64,000 bases of DNA, from NCBI GenBank assembly GCA_022701365.1, contig JAKUHH010000103.1, positions 62,001 through 126,000 on the forward strand. Direction: 5' to 3'. A model generated the notes under the pieces. The model worked only from the letters and a program-made list of their open reading frames with translations, made no database searches and had not been told where the DNA came from. How positions within the stretch are numbered: the stretch's first letter is position 1; every line of letters starts with the position of its first letter. This DNA comes from Mycocentrospora acerina (taxonomy: Eukaryota; Ascomycota; Dothideomycetes; Pleosporales). The translations under genes were made by a program, and so were the position numbers. Positions 1 through 11,402 of the stretch are shown here, piece by piece.

Positions 1-1163
1 AAAATGTAGATAAGTGTATTGTGCGTAAGTTGAATTGGAATGAGGATAAGAGTCGTTCTCAGGTACAGGAATAGAGATCTTAAATAGTGAGTTTCTCATC
101 CTTTACAAATTGATTAGAAATACTTACTGCATGATTATAACTTGACAAATTTTTCATTCACTTGTGGTATCTTCCGGTTGTTAAGTTACTAAACAATTTA
201 ATTTGTGCAAAGAATTACTGGACTTGAACTGCATTAATTTCAAATTCGGACAATGAGTACTGTTGTAGATACATCCGTATTGGTTGATTGATATTTAATT
301 TAATTTATTCGCCTTTGCCACCTCTAGCTTCTTGGTCAATTAAATTTCTTCGTAAGCATAAGCTAGATGATGAGCTAAACTTGAACAGGTAGCCAAATTC
401 GAGTCTATCTTAGCTGAATTTACGGTAAGACAATAGTTGCCATTTTAAGCGTTTAGTCTCAAGTACGTTTTACAAGAGAATCAGCCGCTTCATGATTTCC
501 CTAAATGTGTCCATGAATTTTTCAAATTGAAATCTAACTCTGTTAGATATGGCTTTGAGGATTAGGATCCGGAAAACGAAAACTATCTCCTAGAAATGTT
601 AAAAGCTCCACCTAGGATAATTTATAGATTAATACCGTAACGAAAGTTCATCAGGACCCAGCTTTGAGCGCAGATTTTCAGTCGACCGTTCTTTCCTGCT
701 ATCAGATGGCGATTTCAGGCTACCATCAGGTCAAACATAAACGCTCAAGAACACGGTCTCTTTCCTGAAGGATTTTTTAATTTTGCGTGTGTATTTCTTA
801 AGTGGCTGTCAATCGATGAGGCATTCTGCCGTGAATAACACTCATGCAGCAAGATTTAGTTTAAACAAATTTATCAGAAGTTTATTTTCAATCATTTATT
901 TCGTATAAGACTTGCTACAAACAAATTCCAAAGCCTTCACGTGTGATTTTTCGCATGACAAAGGAATCCCAATAGTACTTTCCGGGTCATGAACTAGGCG
1001 TGCAAAGTCCTGCCAGAGAAAAGACTGATTAGTCTGCGCGCCATTCAACGCTACGTTCAAGGCTAACTTACTTTTGTTGACCATTTCCTTGTCCATCTAA
1101 CGCATCTAGTCTGATAAATTGATCAGGAGACCAAACCGTCATGTTGACAGCCTTGAATAACCC
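1..1163. other. AT-rich gene-poor stretch
   Basis: No convincing gene seen. The sequence is AT-rich with many stops in all frames. A 66-codon open frame on the minus strand (896-1096) has no recognisable domain, signal peptide or splice context and is left uncalled. Confidence 0.5.
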
Positions 1164-1448
1164 CTAACAATCTAATTTGCAAGAAATTTGAAGCCCAGCC
1201 TGTACAAAAATGTGCTGATTAGCAAAAGCCTATAATGAGGAGCATACAAAGTTGAAGCTACATACAGAGTCATCTTTGGCACTATTAATTTTGAGATCTC
1301 TTAATCTAGATTCCAAAGTTATAGATTCCGATCTCGCGTCAATGTCTCGAACGTGATTCAAGTCTGAACCGCTGCTCTGACTAAGAGCAGTAGGTGCAGC
1401 TGAGACAGAGCTCGCAGCTAGGAAGAGAGTGACGATGAATGTCTTCAT
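1164..1448 (-). CDS. small secreted cysteine-tailed peptide, copy 1
   Basis: Two-exon gene for a 72-residue precursor of unknown function. Exon 1 (1448-1266) encodes a signal peptide (MKTFIVTLFLAASSVSAAP) and an acidic, charged pro-region ending in LKINSAKDDS. A 66-bp GT..CAG intron (1265-1200) follows, and exon 2 (1199-1164) encodes only AGLQISCKLDC and a stop. The Met at 1448 is preferred over one five codons upstream because the paralogue at 2666-2935 starts at the matching position. The two copies share the signal peptide, the LKINxAKDDS block and an AGLQIxCxLxC tail whose last residue is Cys. The only two cysteines are in the tail, spaced C-x3-C, so a small disulphide loop or other crosslink is possible. 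There is no KR/KEX2 site before the tail. It could be an effector, a signalling peptide or a ribosomally made peptide precursor; none is shown by the sequence. Confidence 0.7.
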
Positions 1449-1464
1449 AGTTGAAACAGGCAAT

Positions 1465-2665
1465 GAGTGTATTAGGTAAAAAGGAGGGAGTAAAGTTAGC
1501 GAAAGTAGATTGATGATGGATGAGAATGTATTAGGGATGGTAGTGTGTAAGCGTATTTATACTCAAATATCGCAAACCAAGCTCAGGCCCTCAAAATTGC
1601 TTGGAAAAATTGTTTCCTTGGTTAGCTTTCCTGCATGTACCGTTTGAAACAATCAAGAGTCTATAACTAAGGGGATCTGATTCGAGGCTGTGGAATTTGA
1701 ATTGAAAGTCTTGGGAAACTATCGGAATAATCCGATGAGTTTCATTCTAACACAACCCAAAGTGTTTAGCTCAACCGCTTCTAGCTTACTGTCATCTCCG
1801 ACAACATGAATGAAAGGTAGACCTATCACTAAATGGGTAGACAGACCCGGGCCTATCACTTAATGTTTAAAGTTGGTTAGAAGATTTAATCTCACATTCT
1901 AATTCACCATTGCCGTAAGTGTTCCAGAATCTTTTTGTTGTAGGGGGCAGAATTAAAACTGAATGCGTTAGTCAATGACTAGAATTCTCTTGTAACTTCG
2001 TCAAGAAGTTCGGCCTTTTTGTAGCTAACAAATTTGATTGAATGACGTACCAGTTTTAAAAGGAGATATTTTTTTCTTCGAAAATATGTAAATGTGAGTA
2101 TGAATGTTGAGATAATATGGCAAAAAGATGAAATGATCTAGATAGTTATAGAGATCACACCTTAAACACCTCAGGAGAATTTGCCACGCTATCCTATTTT
2201 TTAAATGACCATAGCGTGTTCGCTATGAGAAATCTTTCAAATCATAGCTACGTTCTAATAATAGTGTAAGTCATCTGTTACTTAAGAAAAGTTCCAATAT
2301 TCAGTACGACATAATAAGAGATGTTGTTCAGTTTTATGAATTGTTGATTGACGAAGTGTAACACGGACTTTTATGAAAACAATTTATAGGTATCAAAGAT
2401 AGAAAGGTGCTCACAATAGAAATTCAGTTGCTATAGATAAATATTGCAGGGTTTAGGAAAGTTTCTTGCTAAAGAATTTGCAAAAGAAAAAGGAACCCAG
2501 TAATTTTTCTCTCGTTCAAGTGAAGTAGGTACACAATTATCTTTTCTTTGATTACTGCACAGAAGACAGGTATTCAACTTTAATTTACTTCAAGGTTGTT
2601 GAAAATAGAAACTTTGTAATAGAATTACATTGTAGCAACGTAGAATCCAAATGCTCAGACATTCT
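1465..2665. other. intergenic, AT-rich
   Basis: Upstream region of the first peptide gene and downstream of the second. Apart from the TATA-like box near 1553 nothing coding or structured is recognised. Confidence 0.45.
1553..1564 (-). promoter_or_regulatory. TATA-like box of peptide gene 1
   Basis: On the minus strand this reads GAGTATAAATAC, about 105-116 bp upstream of the ATG at 1448. The same 12 bases occur upstream of the paralogue (3068-3079) although the surrounding upstream DNA has diverged, so it is likely a core promoter element. Confidence 0.55.
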
Positions 2666-2935
2666 TTAGCAATTAAGGGCACATGCAATTTGAAGTCCAG
2701 CCTGTGTAAAGATGATATGTTTAGTAAGGACTCTTTAATCGCTATGGTTTGGATGGGAATGACTTACTGAATCGTCTTTTGCGGGGTTAATTTTCAGTCC
2801 TGTCTCTCTAGATTCTAGAGCAGTAGATCGCAATCCATCTGTAACACTCTCCGAATTGATGATTTGTCTTAATGTAGTTGGTGCAGCAAAGACGGAACTC
2901 GCGGCTAAGAAAAGTGTGAAAAAGAAAGACTTCAT
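2666..2935 (-). CDS. small secreted cysteine-tailed peptide, copy 2
   Basis: Paralogue of the gene at 1164-1448. Exon 1 (2935-2768) gives 56 residues: signal peptide MKSFFFTLFLAASSVFAAP, a variable pro-region, then LKINPAKDDS. A 66-bp intron (2767-2702) with a TACTAAAC branch-like site splits the gene at the same codon as in copy 1, and exon 2 (2701-2666) encodes AGLQIACALNC and a stop. The mature part is conserved where it matters (ESR..., LKIN, AKDDSAGLQI, two Cys) and varies in the middle, a pattern expected of a secreted peptide whose C-terminus is the active part. Product about 67 residues. Function unknown. Confidence 0.7.
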
Positions 2936-3811
2936 GACTAACTTAGGCTAATGGTCGTTATTGATTAGCTAAAAGTGCTGCCGAAATTGGAGTTTACAAT
3001 GCAATCGGATGCTTGTTGAAGGATTTGTTGATTGTTGAGATTGAATCTTTCATGGAATCATGTCGGAGTATTTATACTCTCAGAGGACACTTATTCTTAG
3101 CTTCATAGCTACTGAGTAATCTATTTACTATTTCTATGGGCCAGTAGCATGGAAAGAGAGGTTCCGATCAAGCCATATTGACTGTTAATTAAAGATTTTT
3201 AGAATATTGCACATTTTGATATTTGATTACACTATCAGATTTTTTAATTGTCCCACTCGAATTAAGTCTGACACTTTCTTTTACTCAGTACCTTTCATGG
3301 TTGCGGATTTTCAAGTGAAGTTCACTTAAGTGAGTAGTCAATTTCAGTCTCTTTGAAGCTGATTCAGAAAACATGATGTTGGAGATTAGTTGGATCAAAA
3401 GCCCTATATTCTGCATCGTTTAGACTAAAGTGATTACTGAGCAACCGAGAGTGTCACACAAAACATATGATTGAAAATCACTCAAAGTCCGATGAGGAGA
3501 TGTGACTATAGTAAGATTTCCCTCACTTGCTTGTTTTAAATGAATCTGATCACTACATGTCCCCTTTATTTCATGCTTGCATATCACGCTGCGGCTGCTA
3601 GAACGTACGTCGGCAGATTAGTCTTGAGCTGAAGATTCTCCTCTATAAGTTCATCTCGTGTATTTAAACTCGCTCTGTTTGGAAATTGTTCAAAAAGCAG
3701 TAATCCACGCAATGGATCACCTCAATGTCCTCTTTCCACCTTCTTTTTCCTTCCACGCTTTATATCGCCGATCAGCAATCTACTGTGAAATTGATAAGGC
3801 CAGACACTGCC
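2936..3811. other. intergenic
   Basis: Promoter region of peptide gene 2 and 3' flank of the carboxylesterase. A 78-codon plus-strand frame at 3725-3961 partly overlaps the esterase 3' exon and looks like a shadow. Nothing else recognised. Confidence 0.45.
3068..3079 (-). promoter_or_regulatory. TATA-like box of peptide gene 2
   Basis: Minus-strand GAGTATAAATAC about 135 bp upstream of the ATG at 2935; identical to the box at 1553-1564 in front of the paralogue. Confidence 0.55.
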
Positions 3812-5550
3812 TCATTTGGTAAGACTTTTCCAAAACGCGCATCTCTGTCCTCTGCCATCTTCCCAGGTCTGCGCATTCACGGTACTAAAGTTGACATCCA
3901 CACCGGTCACATTGAGGTTAACCATTTGACTCTCTGTACCCTCAATCCATGCGGGGATTGACGGCAGCCCATTGTTTAAGGATCCAGTAATAATGAATTT
4001 ACCCCAGGTTTTGCGCATCGCCATAACCAGCGCAGGGAGTTGCACTGATGTTGCTGGCCCAAATATGGCCGTGAGATCTTCGCCATGTAATGCGTTAGCC
4101 ACGGAATATTGGTAGTGGAAAGATGGCTTCTGACTGAAGGCATCATTGAGCCAGTACGAGGAGCAGATAAAGGTTGATTCAGACATGATGTTGTTTGCGC
4201 GCTGCTGGTGGCTGGCTGTAGTACTCTCTGGGTAGACCGTCAGGATGGTCGCTATATCGGCTGTGCTGAAGGTCGGGAATGAATCAATCAACCATTTTTT
4301 CAAGATTTTTTCAGTACCAATATCAGTAGGAACGAAGATCGATGCTTCGTTTGCGTTATTTGTGGAGAGAACTTTGGCACCGTTGATGCTCTTCTTAGTG
4401 AGTGCCACACTCGGGAGGGAGGTAATGAATTTGCGATCAGTCACGGGAATAAATGCCCAGTTTCCGTAGAGTGATGCTGCATTAACGGCTGCATTTGCAG
4501 ACTGCAGTGTTGTAGCATCCTTGTTTCGCAGGCATGCCAGTATTGACGCTGAGTTGGTGCATCCAGCTGCCGAGGCGAAATCCTGGTAGCGCTGGGTTGG
4601 GATAGCTGCATTGTAAGAGTACTGAGGTGGACGGGATGGTGAGGAGGTGATGATCTATCAAACTATTAGGAGAATGACGGAATCAGAATTTGGTAAAACT
4701 TACATTTTGAAACAGCCTGGTCCCAAGGCTGCCACCTCTCGCAGTGGTAAGCAGCATAACCCCACCGGCACCAGCAGACTGTCCAGAGAGTGTGACTCGT
4801 TTGGCATTGCCACCAAACTTGCCGATATTCTTTTGCACCCACTTCAGCGCAAATTCTATATCCAGAAGACCTGCGTTAACATCACCGTTTGCTTCGATCT
4901 CAGCCGACGAGAGAAACCCAAATGCGCCGAGCTGTTTTGAGGTAAGTAAGAGTACTGACAATTTGCGTGCAAGCAACTTACGCGATAGTTTATAGATACC
5001 ACCAAAAACTTATTTTCGTTTGCATTTATCAGTTCGTTCATTTCCTGTGTCCCTTCTCCCACACCATAACCTCCACCATGAACCCATAGCATCACCGGTA
5101 ATTTCTTTCCCGCAGCTGCATTTGGCGCATAGACATTCAGAAATAAACAGTCCTCGCTTCCTGATGCGGGAATGACGAATGGCGGCGGTACTACCTGAAT
5201 GCAAGCCGAACCGAAAGCGGTTGCATTGATCGTCCCACTGTGCGCTTTTGGTAGTATTGGAGCTTTCCAACGGAGGTTGTTAGTTGGAGCTGCTGCATAT
5301 CGGATTCTGAGAAATCTTGAGTCAGCACAACGCTGAGAACTGCGAAAAATAAGTGACTTCTATGAAGATTGACACACCCTTTCCAAATATTCAAATCTGC
5401 GGCAGCATTGTAAAAGCCTTGGTAGCTCGCGTAGTCCAAATCCACCTTCAGGTTGGCTGGTGTATTTTGTTGCACTGCCATTGCTGTCGCAGTTTGTACA
5501 CCGACAAGGCAAATCGCCGCCGTTAGAAAAAAATTCAAAATAATAGCCAT
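3812..5550 (-). CDS. secreted type-B carboxylesterase/lipase
   Basis: Serine hydrolase of the alpha/beta-hydrolase fold, carboxylesterase type B family, which cleaves carboxylic esters; the N-terminal signal-like segment suggests secretion. Four exons: 5550-5378, 5306-4982, 4931-4704 and 4654-3812, giving about 522 residues, a normal length. Landmarks are the SEDCLFLNVYAP block, the oxyanion-hole LWVHGGG, the nucleophile elbow GQSAGAGG (Ser about residue 218) and a late His in ALHGEDL that fits the catalytic histidine. The C-terminal W-E-D...CAFW ending is typical of the fungal members. The natural substrate cannot be told. It neighbours the secreted peptide genes, but no functional link is evident. 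Confidence 0.88.
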
Positions 5551-6553
5551 CTTAAGTTAACTAGCAGAAGCTATATGATAGAATAGAACTCTGTAAGAAA
5601 TGGGTACGCTTCATGTCATTCCTCAACGCAACTGATATAGAGAGGGTATCCCAAGGCCAAGAAATTGTCTCGCTTTTGATTATTCATTGTCGATTTCAAA
5701 GCCGCAAACACTTAAAAAAATAAGCCCTTTAAGCCGCATAAAGCTTGTTAACGGGGTTGAATCTTTGTTTCGCAGCGTTTCGTTCGAAAGACAGGGGTCC
5801 CTTTCTGCGTTATTGCGGCCATAATTTTACCAAGTCCCACCGCTACGAAGCCGACAAGCATCTTCGAGATCTCAGAATCTACACTTAGCCTTTTCAAGAA
5901 CTAGTACAGTTGCTGATATTGCTTACATTGTTGGAATATCCTTAGTTCCGTTTACAAATCAAAATCCATAAGAAGTTAGCGTTCCGTACTTAAATCAATA
6001 TTATGCTTTCTAAAAAAAAAGGAATTTTAAAACAACATTAACGTTGCCTTTGAATAATTGATCCGGTGAGAGGTCACTACAACGCAGACGGTGTTAAGCT
6101 GAATGAAAGGGCACTCACTGTGCAGATGTCAAAAGAACTCTATTGGTGTCCGAATAGACTATACCCAAAGGGGACAGGTATCGAATCACATGACGAAAGC
6201 TCGGATCTCAAGTTTTCCGAGGCAGGTTTTAGACAAGAGTGCCCATGAGACATCACATTCATTCTTCGCACAGGATTTTGTGATATTGGTGAACTCGAAA
6301 TTGAATGCTTAATACATGAATACACAGGGTGTATGCTCAGTGTGCTAATCTACTTGACGGTTGATACTTGTTCCAAACAAGGTAGCAATCTTGTGTAGAT
6401 CCAAATAGCGGATATTGTCATTACAATAGCTCTTCCTCTTCACAAGACGTAAGATTGTGTCATTAAATATTTTTATCCCACATTGGTTTTCAATTTAATC
6501 TAATTTTTGCCCTAGATTTGTGCACTGGCATACTTCCCACGTCCTTTTTCACG
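5551..6553. other. intergenic
   Basis: Upstream region of the esterase and of the F-box-like gene. Short overlapping frames around 6066-6325 on both strands show no recognisable protein. Confidence 0.45.
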
Positions 6554-7515
6554 ATGAATGTCGCCTACAGATTTATACGGCACAGAAAGTTTCGTAAAAC
6601 GCAAGTACTCCTGAATCGTATTCCATTGTCTTCTCTTTCCGGAATCGAGGCATTACCAGTCGAGCTGTGGGCTATGATCATTGAGTATATTGTTCACAAG
6701 GATTTATCCCGCACGATCCAATGTTACGCGCTTCCTGAAATATTAAGGATGAGGCTTGTTTGCGGTTAGTTTAATTTTCTTCTATATCCATGAGATAAGC
6801 TGACGAAGTAGCCGTGTTTGACAGACAGATTAGACACATCTTACACGCCCGATTGACGCTTCTTCAACTGCCTTACCAGTCGTTCTTAAGAGACTTGGCC
6901 CTTCGCCCCGATGTGGAAACTTTGGTTGTGACATTTCGCAACGCGCTCCTAGCATCTGCACTGTTCAACCTCACATCCAATACCACAACAAAAGTCCACA
7001 TTCGGCTGAGGATCGTATATCGGATAAAGAACTGTATATCGATCGCTCAGCGAATCGATCGCGACCTGACTCCACACAAGCTATCTAGCCTGTCGAGTAT
7101 GTTTTGCACGGCAGCATCTTCCTCCAGAAATTGCTGGAAATATATTTATTACCCAGGCCCATTTACTGGATTTAGTAGTGGTATCAATGATGTCTTCGGT
7201 ACAACCTTGAAGTACGAAATCTATCTTGAGGTGGCATTGCTTGTCGCTAGCGGATATAATATTAAAGTTATTCAAAATTGTATGGTAGAACTTGGAAGGA
7301 GAGGTTTATTGAAAGGTTATAGCGGTCTCGTGGAAGATGGGTCAATTCGCAACACAGTACATCGAAATGATGATAGACACACTGGGCCAACATATGGTCA
7401 TACGGTGAGCGAAGAAACTGCAGAGACAATAATTTCAGATGCTACAAGAGATCAGATGACTGATGAAGAACAAGAAGATGATCTGGTTTTATTACTTAAT
7501 CAAAGTCTATCCTAG
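6554..7515 (+). CDS. F-box-like protein
   Basis: Two exons (6554-6764 and 6812-7515, 47-bp intron) encode about 304 residues. The N-terminal part holds an F-box-like segment (IEALPVELWAMIIEYIV ... LRMRLVCAVFDRQI), which in fungi usually recruits Skp1 to an SCF ubiquitin ligase; the LRLVC-x-x-FD join across the intron is typical of large Pezizomycotina families of such proteins. The rest is not recognised and ends in an acidic tail (TDEEQEDD). An in-frame Met 12 codons upstream (6518) is an alternative start. Target and role unknown. Confidence 0.6.
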
Positions 7516-7639
7516 GGGTATCAGAACACAGCTCTATCTCACTGTGCCATGCAAGACAAAAAAGTACTATCATCTATCATCTAATAGATCCTAGGATAGA
7601 ACAGTACATATCCTTAGGTTGAACCACTTCCTGAAAGCC

Positions 7640-8454
7640 TGCTCCATACAGGTTCCGCATGCATTTTGGACCTTAATTCTCAACGGAATGAACGACTCTA
7701 ACTCGACGGCACTAGAACGCCCAGCAAATCATAGACCACCGCCCGAACTCATTAAATTGGAGAAGCTGTCCCTTTAACTGGACGCCTCAGTGGCTCTTAA
7801 GTTTATTAGAAATGCACTTGTGAATTTCTCAGAACGACGTTTACTATCACAGGCTTTCGCTGATGTAGGTTCCTGAGATAAAAACGGGATTTATTCGCCA
7901 CAGATATCCTTTTGAAACATGACCTCGCTCCGGATCATCCTTTGGGATTCGCTTGTATAGAGACGTCTAGAACAGTCACTTAGGGACTACTTCCACTCCG
8001 GTCGGTTGTCGCTGTTGGACTGTATTTCCACATATCACAACGACTGGTGTTAAAAAATCTGTCCATGACACGTAGCATCTACAGCTCTTCGACTCTCCGA
8101 GGTACTCTTATGATGGCCAAAGTATCCATGGGCGACGACGAAAACGTACCCACTCTCTCCATGGATTTATTTTGTGGTAATTCTTGCGAAGGGGACGGTA
8201 CTCATCACGAGGAACCTACAAGTCATAGTATTACCAGCCGCAATTGGCTCCAAGATGTGACGTCGAATGGGCTACCGAAGCAAATCCACTGCTTCCATGT
8301 GATGGATGTACTCAGCTTCTGTCTGGTTCCCACATTGAATCATTCCAATGAGTTCAAGCGAGTGAGGTGCTGCATCTGGCAAATAAATGTGGGCAACTCT
8401 GAGGAGCTCGAGTGTCCCAAAATCACGTCTTCTCGCTTACATTATTTTCAATAA
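7640..8454 (+). pseudogene. decayed F-box/LRR-like relic
   Basis: The stretch after the F-box gene translates into short leucine-rich pieces in changing frames broken by stops. Examples are PPELIKLEKLSL, then a stop, then LDASVALKFIRNAL near 7740-7830, and LVLKNLSMTRS near 8045-8075. A 135-codon open frame at 8047-8454 starts inside it but has no intact domain. This fits an old C-terminal half of a fungal F-box/LRR-type gene eroded by frameshifts and stops, possibly a sister of the intact neighbour. The assignment rests on leucine patterning only. Confidence 0.3.
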
Positions 8455-9362
8455 ATCCGGGAAAGAAAAGCTCCTTAGGAGAGACGAAGAACCATAGAAG
8501 AGGAAAAGGCGGCGAGCCAAACCTAGGGAACTGAAAAATGTGCAGATGGATGAAAGTTGGTTGAAGGACAAGTTATCAAAGGTTGAGACTAAAAGATTAA
8601 AAGCGGGAACAGTTAGATCAGATCGGTAAAAAAAAGGTATGATGGTTCGCTAAATACAGGGTGAATCCTCAAATAAAAGGGAATTTGACGCAGAAAGCGA
8701 GTGTCCGCAATGGTTTTGAGTGCTCTCTCCTTTGATGTATCGTTTCTCTACTAATACTTTGGGCACTTCATTGTATGACGATGCTTGCTAGAATTAGGCT
8801 AGAACACATCGTTAGCAGTATGGTTCAGCTACGCATAGAAACTTATGTAAAGTCCTTTTCGTTTACTTTAACACGCTGCTAAATTCAATGTAGCAAACTC
8901 AGTCATGTTGCATGGCCTTGGGTTTCAATACTCAAAGTCAAAAGCCACCCGGAAATCGAGTTTTATATACAAGCTGAAAGTCTCACGTGTCACGGAGACT
9001 ACAGGCCGATACGCCATGCTTTCGTTCCTAAATTCCATCTAGCAAGCGGGGCTGAAACCGTTGCAGCAGCATTCGGACGCCTTGGCTCTCCGAGCCAACC
9101 AATTAGTCCGCTTGCTTTCCAACCACGTACATAGGAAATCAGGCAAAATGCGCAATGTCGAGAACCACAAAGCATCATGCACCTACACCGGATCTTCGCA
9201 TTTATATAAAGCCGAAAGATGAAGGTAGCGATGTCATTGGTCTTCGGATGTTCGGACGTTCATTATCAACATAAGCATGGCGTCAGCACATTGCAAGAAT
9301 ATATGTAGATCAAAAGACGTTGAATTCCTCTGAATCTAAACAGCTATAGAATAATTTACACT
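8455..9362. other. intergenic, P450 upstream region
   Basis: No gene seen. It contains TATA-like sequences on the plus strand around 8960 and 9200 (tttatata) that could serve the P450 gene. Confidence 0.4.
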
Positions 9363-11195
9363 ATGTGGTCCCCACTTGTTTCCACCCAATCACTAGGTGT
9401 ACTCTCCAAGTTTCAGGACAATGCCGCATCAACCACAGCTCGGCTGTTGGTCATCTTTGCCATAGGTACATATTCGCATCAGCCTGTTTGATATCTCTTT
9501 TTCCTAACCGCTTGACAGTTATCCTCGCCATTCTGTCCAAAGCAGCATATAATCTCTGGCTTCACCCCCTCGCGAAATACCCAGGACCGTTTCTCTCCCG
9601 CGCCTCAAGCTTCGTAACATGGTACTACTGGCTTACGGGCAAACTGCCCTTTTACATCAAACGAGTCCACGAAGAGTACGGCACGACTGTGCGCCTTGGA
9701 CCCAACAGCCTCAGCTTCATCGCGCCCGAAGCACTGAAAGACCTCCACGGGCACAAGACGGCAAACAAAACCCTCCAAGTCATCAAAGACCCCAACTTCT
9801 ACGTCGGCAGCCCAGACCTCGTCGAACGCTCACTACTAAACGAGCTGAGCGACGACAGCCACGGCAAGTTGCGCAAGATCTTCTCCCACGGCTTCTCCGA
9901 CCGCGCGCTCAAGGCGCAGGAACCCCTCATCCGCACCCACGTCGACAAGCTAGTCAGCAACATCTACCGCGAGGCTGCCAACGGAGAAAAAATCGACATG
10001 GTAAAGTACTACAACTGCGCCACCTTTGACATAATCGGCGAGCTTGCGTTCGGGGAGTCCCTCGGCCTCCTGGAAGACTCGAAGCTCAACGCGTGGGTAG
10101 AAAGTATCCTGTATGGACTCAAGGACGCAGCCTTTTACGCCCTCGTCATCGAATACCCTTTCCTCAAGTACATTGTCGGGCTGCTTGTGTCGGAAAAGCA
10201 GAAGAAGGCGTCGCGCGAGAATGCAAAGTACAGCGATGACCGCGTGCGGAAGCGTGTCGCAAAGGGGAAGGTTACGGAGAAGCCTGACTTTTGGACGCTG
10301 GTGCTGTCGCAGCATGAGAGCGGGGTGTTGAATTATGGGCAGATGAAGTCGAATGCGGATTTGTTCATGCAGGCTGGGTCGGAGACGACGGCGACGATGC
10401 TCTCCGGGTTGATGTATAATTTCTTGATGAACCCGGAGAAGATGAAAAAGGCTGTTGAGGAGGTGCGGGCGTCGTTTCAGAGCGAGGAGGACTTGACGAT
10501 TGAGAAGATTCAGGGGTTGAAGTACCTGAATGCGTGCTTTGAAGAGTCGATGAGAGGTACGGTTACTACTATCTTCATTTCACTTTTTCGTCATCTCACT
10601 TTGGAAAAAAAAACTCCCCTCTCCTTAAACTAACCTTTACACAGTCTACCCCTCCGTCTCGTTGGGACCCCCCCGTGTCATCGTGAAGCCCGGAGTCGTA
10701 GCAGGAGAGTACCTCCCCGCTGGGGTAAGACCACCCACCCGATCTTCATCACCACATCTACTAAGACAAAACCCCACAGATAAAAGTATCCATCGGCGCC
10801 CTAGCCGCATACCACAGCCCCACCAACTTCAAAAACCCCCTCGCCTTCATTCCCGAGCGATGGATCGAATCCTCCCCAGAGTACCCCGAGTACGCCAACG
10901 ACCACCGTGAGGTATTCCAGCCGTTTTCCATGGGCCCGAGGAACTGCATTGGGAAAAAGTAAGCCTCCCTTTCCACACTTGTGTATATAGTGTTTGCAGC
11001 AGTGAACTAATACTTTTTTTTCAAAATAGCTTGGCGTTGCATGAGATGCGACTTATTGCCTGCAAGATGATGTGGCACTTTGACTTTGAGCTGTGCGAGG
11101 AGAGTCGTGGGACGTGGTTTGATCAGGAGTGCTACTGGGCGCTTTGGAATAAGCCGCCGCTTTGGGTAAAAGCCACGCCTGTGAGACCTCGGTGA
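9363..11195 (+). CDS. cytochrome P450 monooxygenase
   Basis: Microsomal heme-thiolate oxygenase. Five exons (9363-9465, 9519-10556, 10645-10724, 10780-10958, 11030-11195) give 521 residues. The true start is the ATG at 9363 (MWSPLVST), because splicing the first 53-bp intron brings an N-terminal membrane anchor (ARLLVIFAIVILAIL) into frame with the proline-rich hinge (HPLAKYPGPF). Visible motifs are the I-helix AGSETTAT, the K-helix ExxR in EESMR, PERW, and the heme loop FSMGPRNCIG (Cys about 463). The pattern resembles fungal CYP65/isotrichodermin-hydroxylase-type P450s often found in secondary metabolism, but no backbone synthase is adjacent, so substrate is unknown. Confidence 0.9.
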
Positions 11196-11402
11196 ACTGG
11201 GAGTGGGATGAGTGAGTCGTTGAGGACCGAATTGTGAATTCTGTTTTTAATGATGATAGGTGTTTTACAGAGTTTCAAGGTTACTGGGCAAACGGAGTAT
11301 CTGAGAGGGAGAATAACACAGCCACGAGATCAATTTTAAATATATTGTACATACATTTTAGTGGAAATTATTTTTTGACTTCGAAAATCGACACATCCCC
11401 AC

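Noticed and set aside
896..1096. 66-codon minus-strand frame as a third member of the secreted peptide family
   Set aside because: It has no signal peptide, no LKIN/AKDDS block and no AGLQI tail.
9365..9518. Start of the P450 at the in-frame Met of the long unspliced frame (9365)
   Set aside because: That reading gives no membrane anchor and reads through an intron; the ATG at 9363 with a 53-bp intron gives a proper anchor and hinge.
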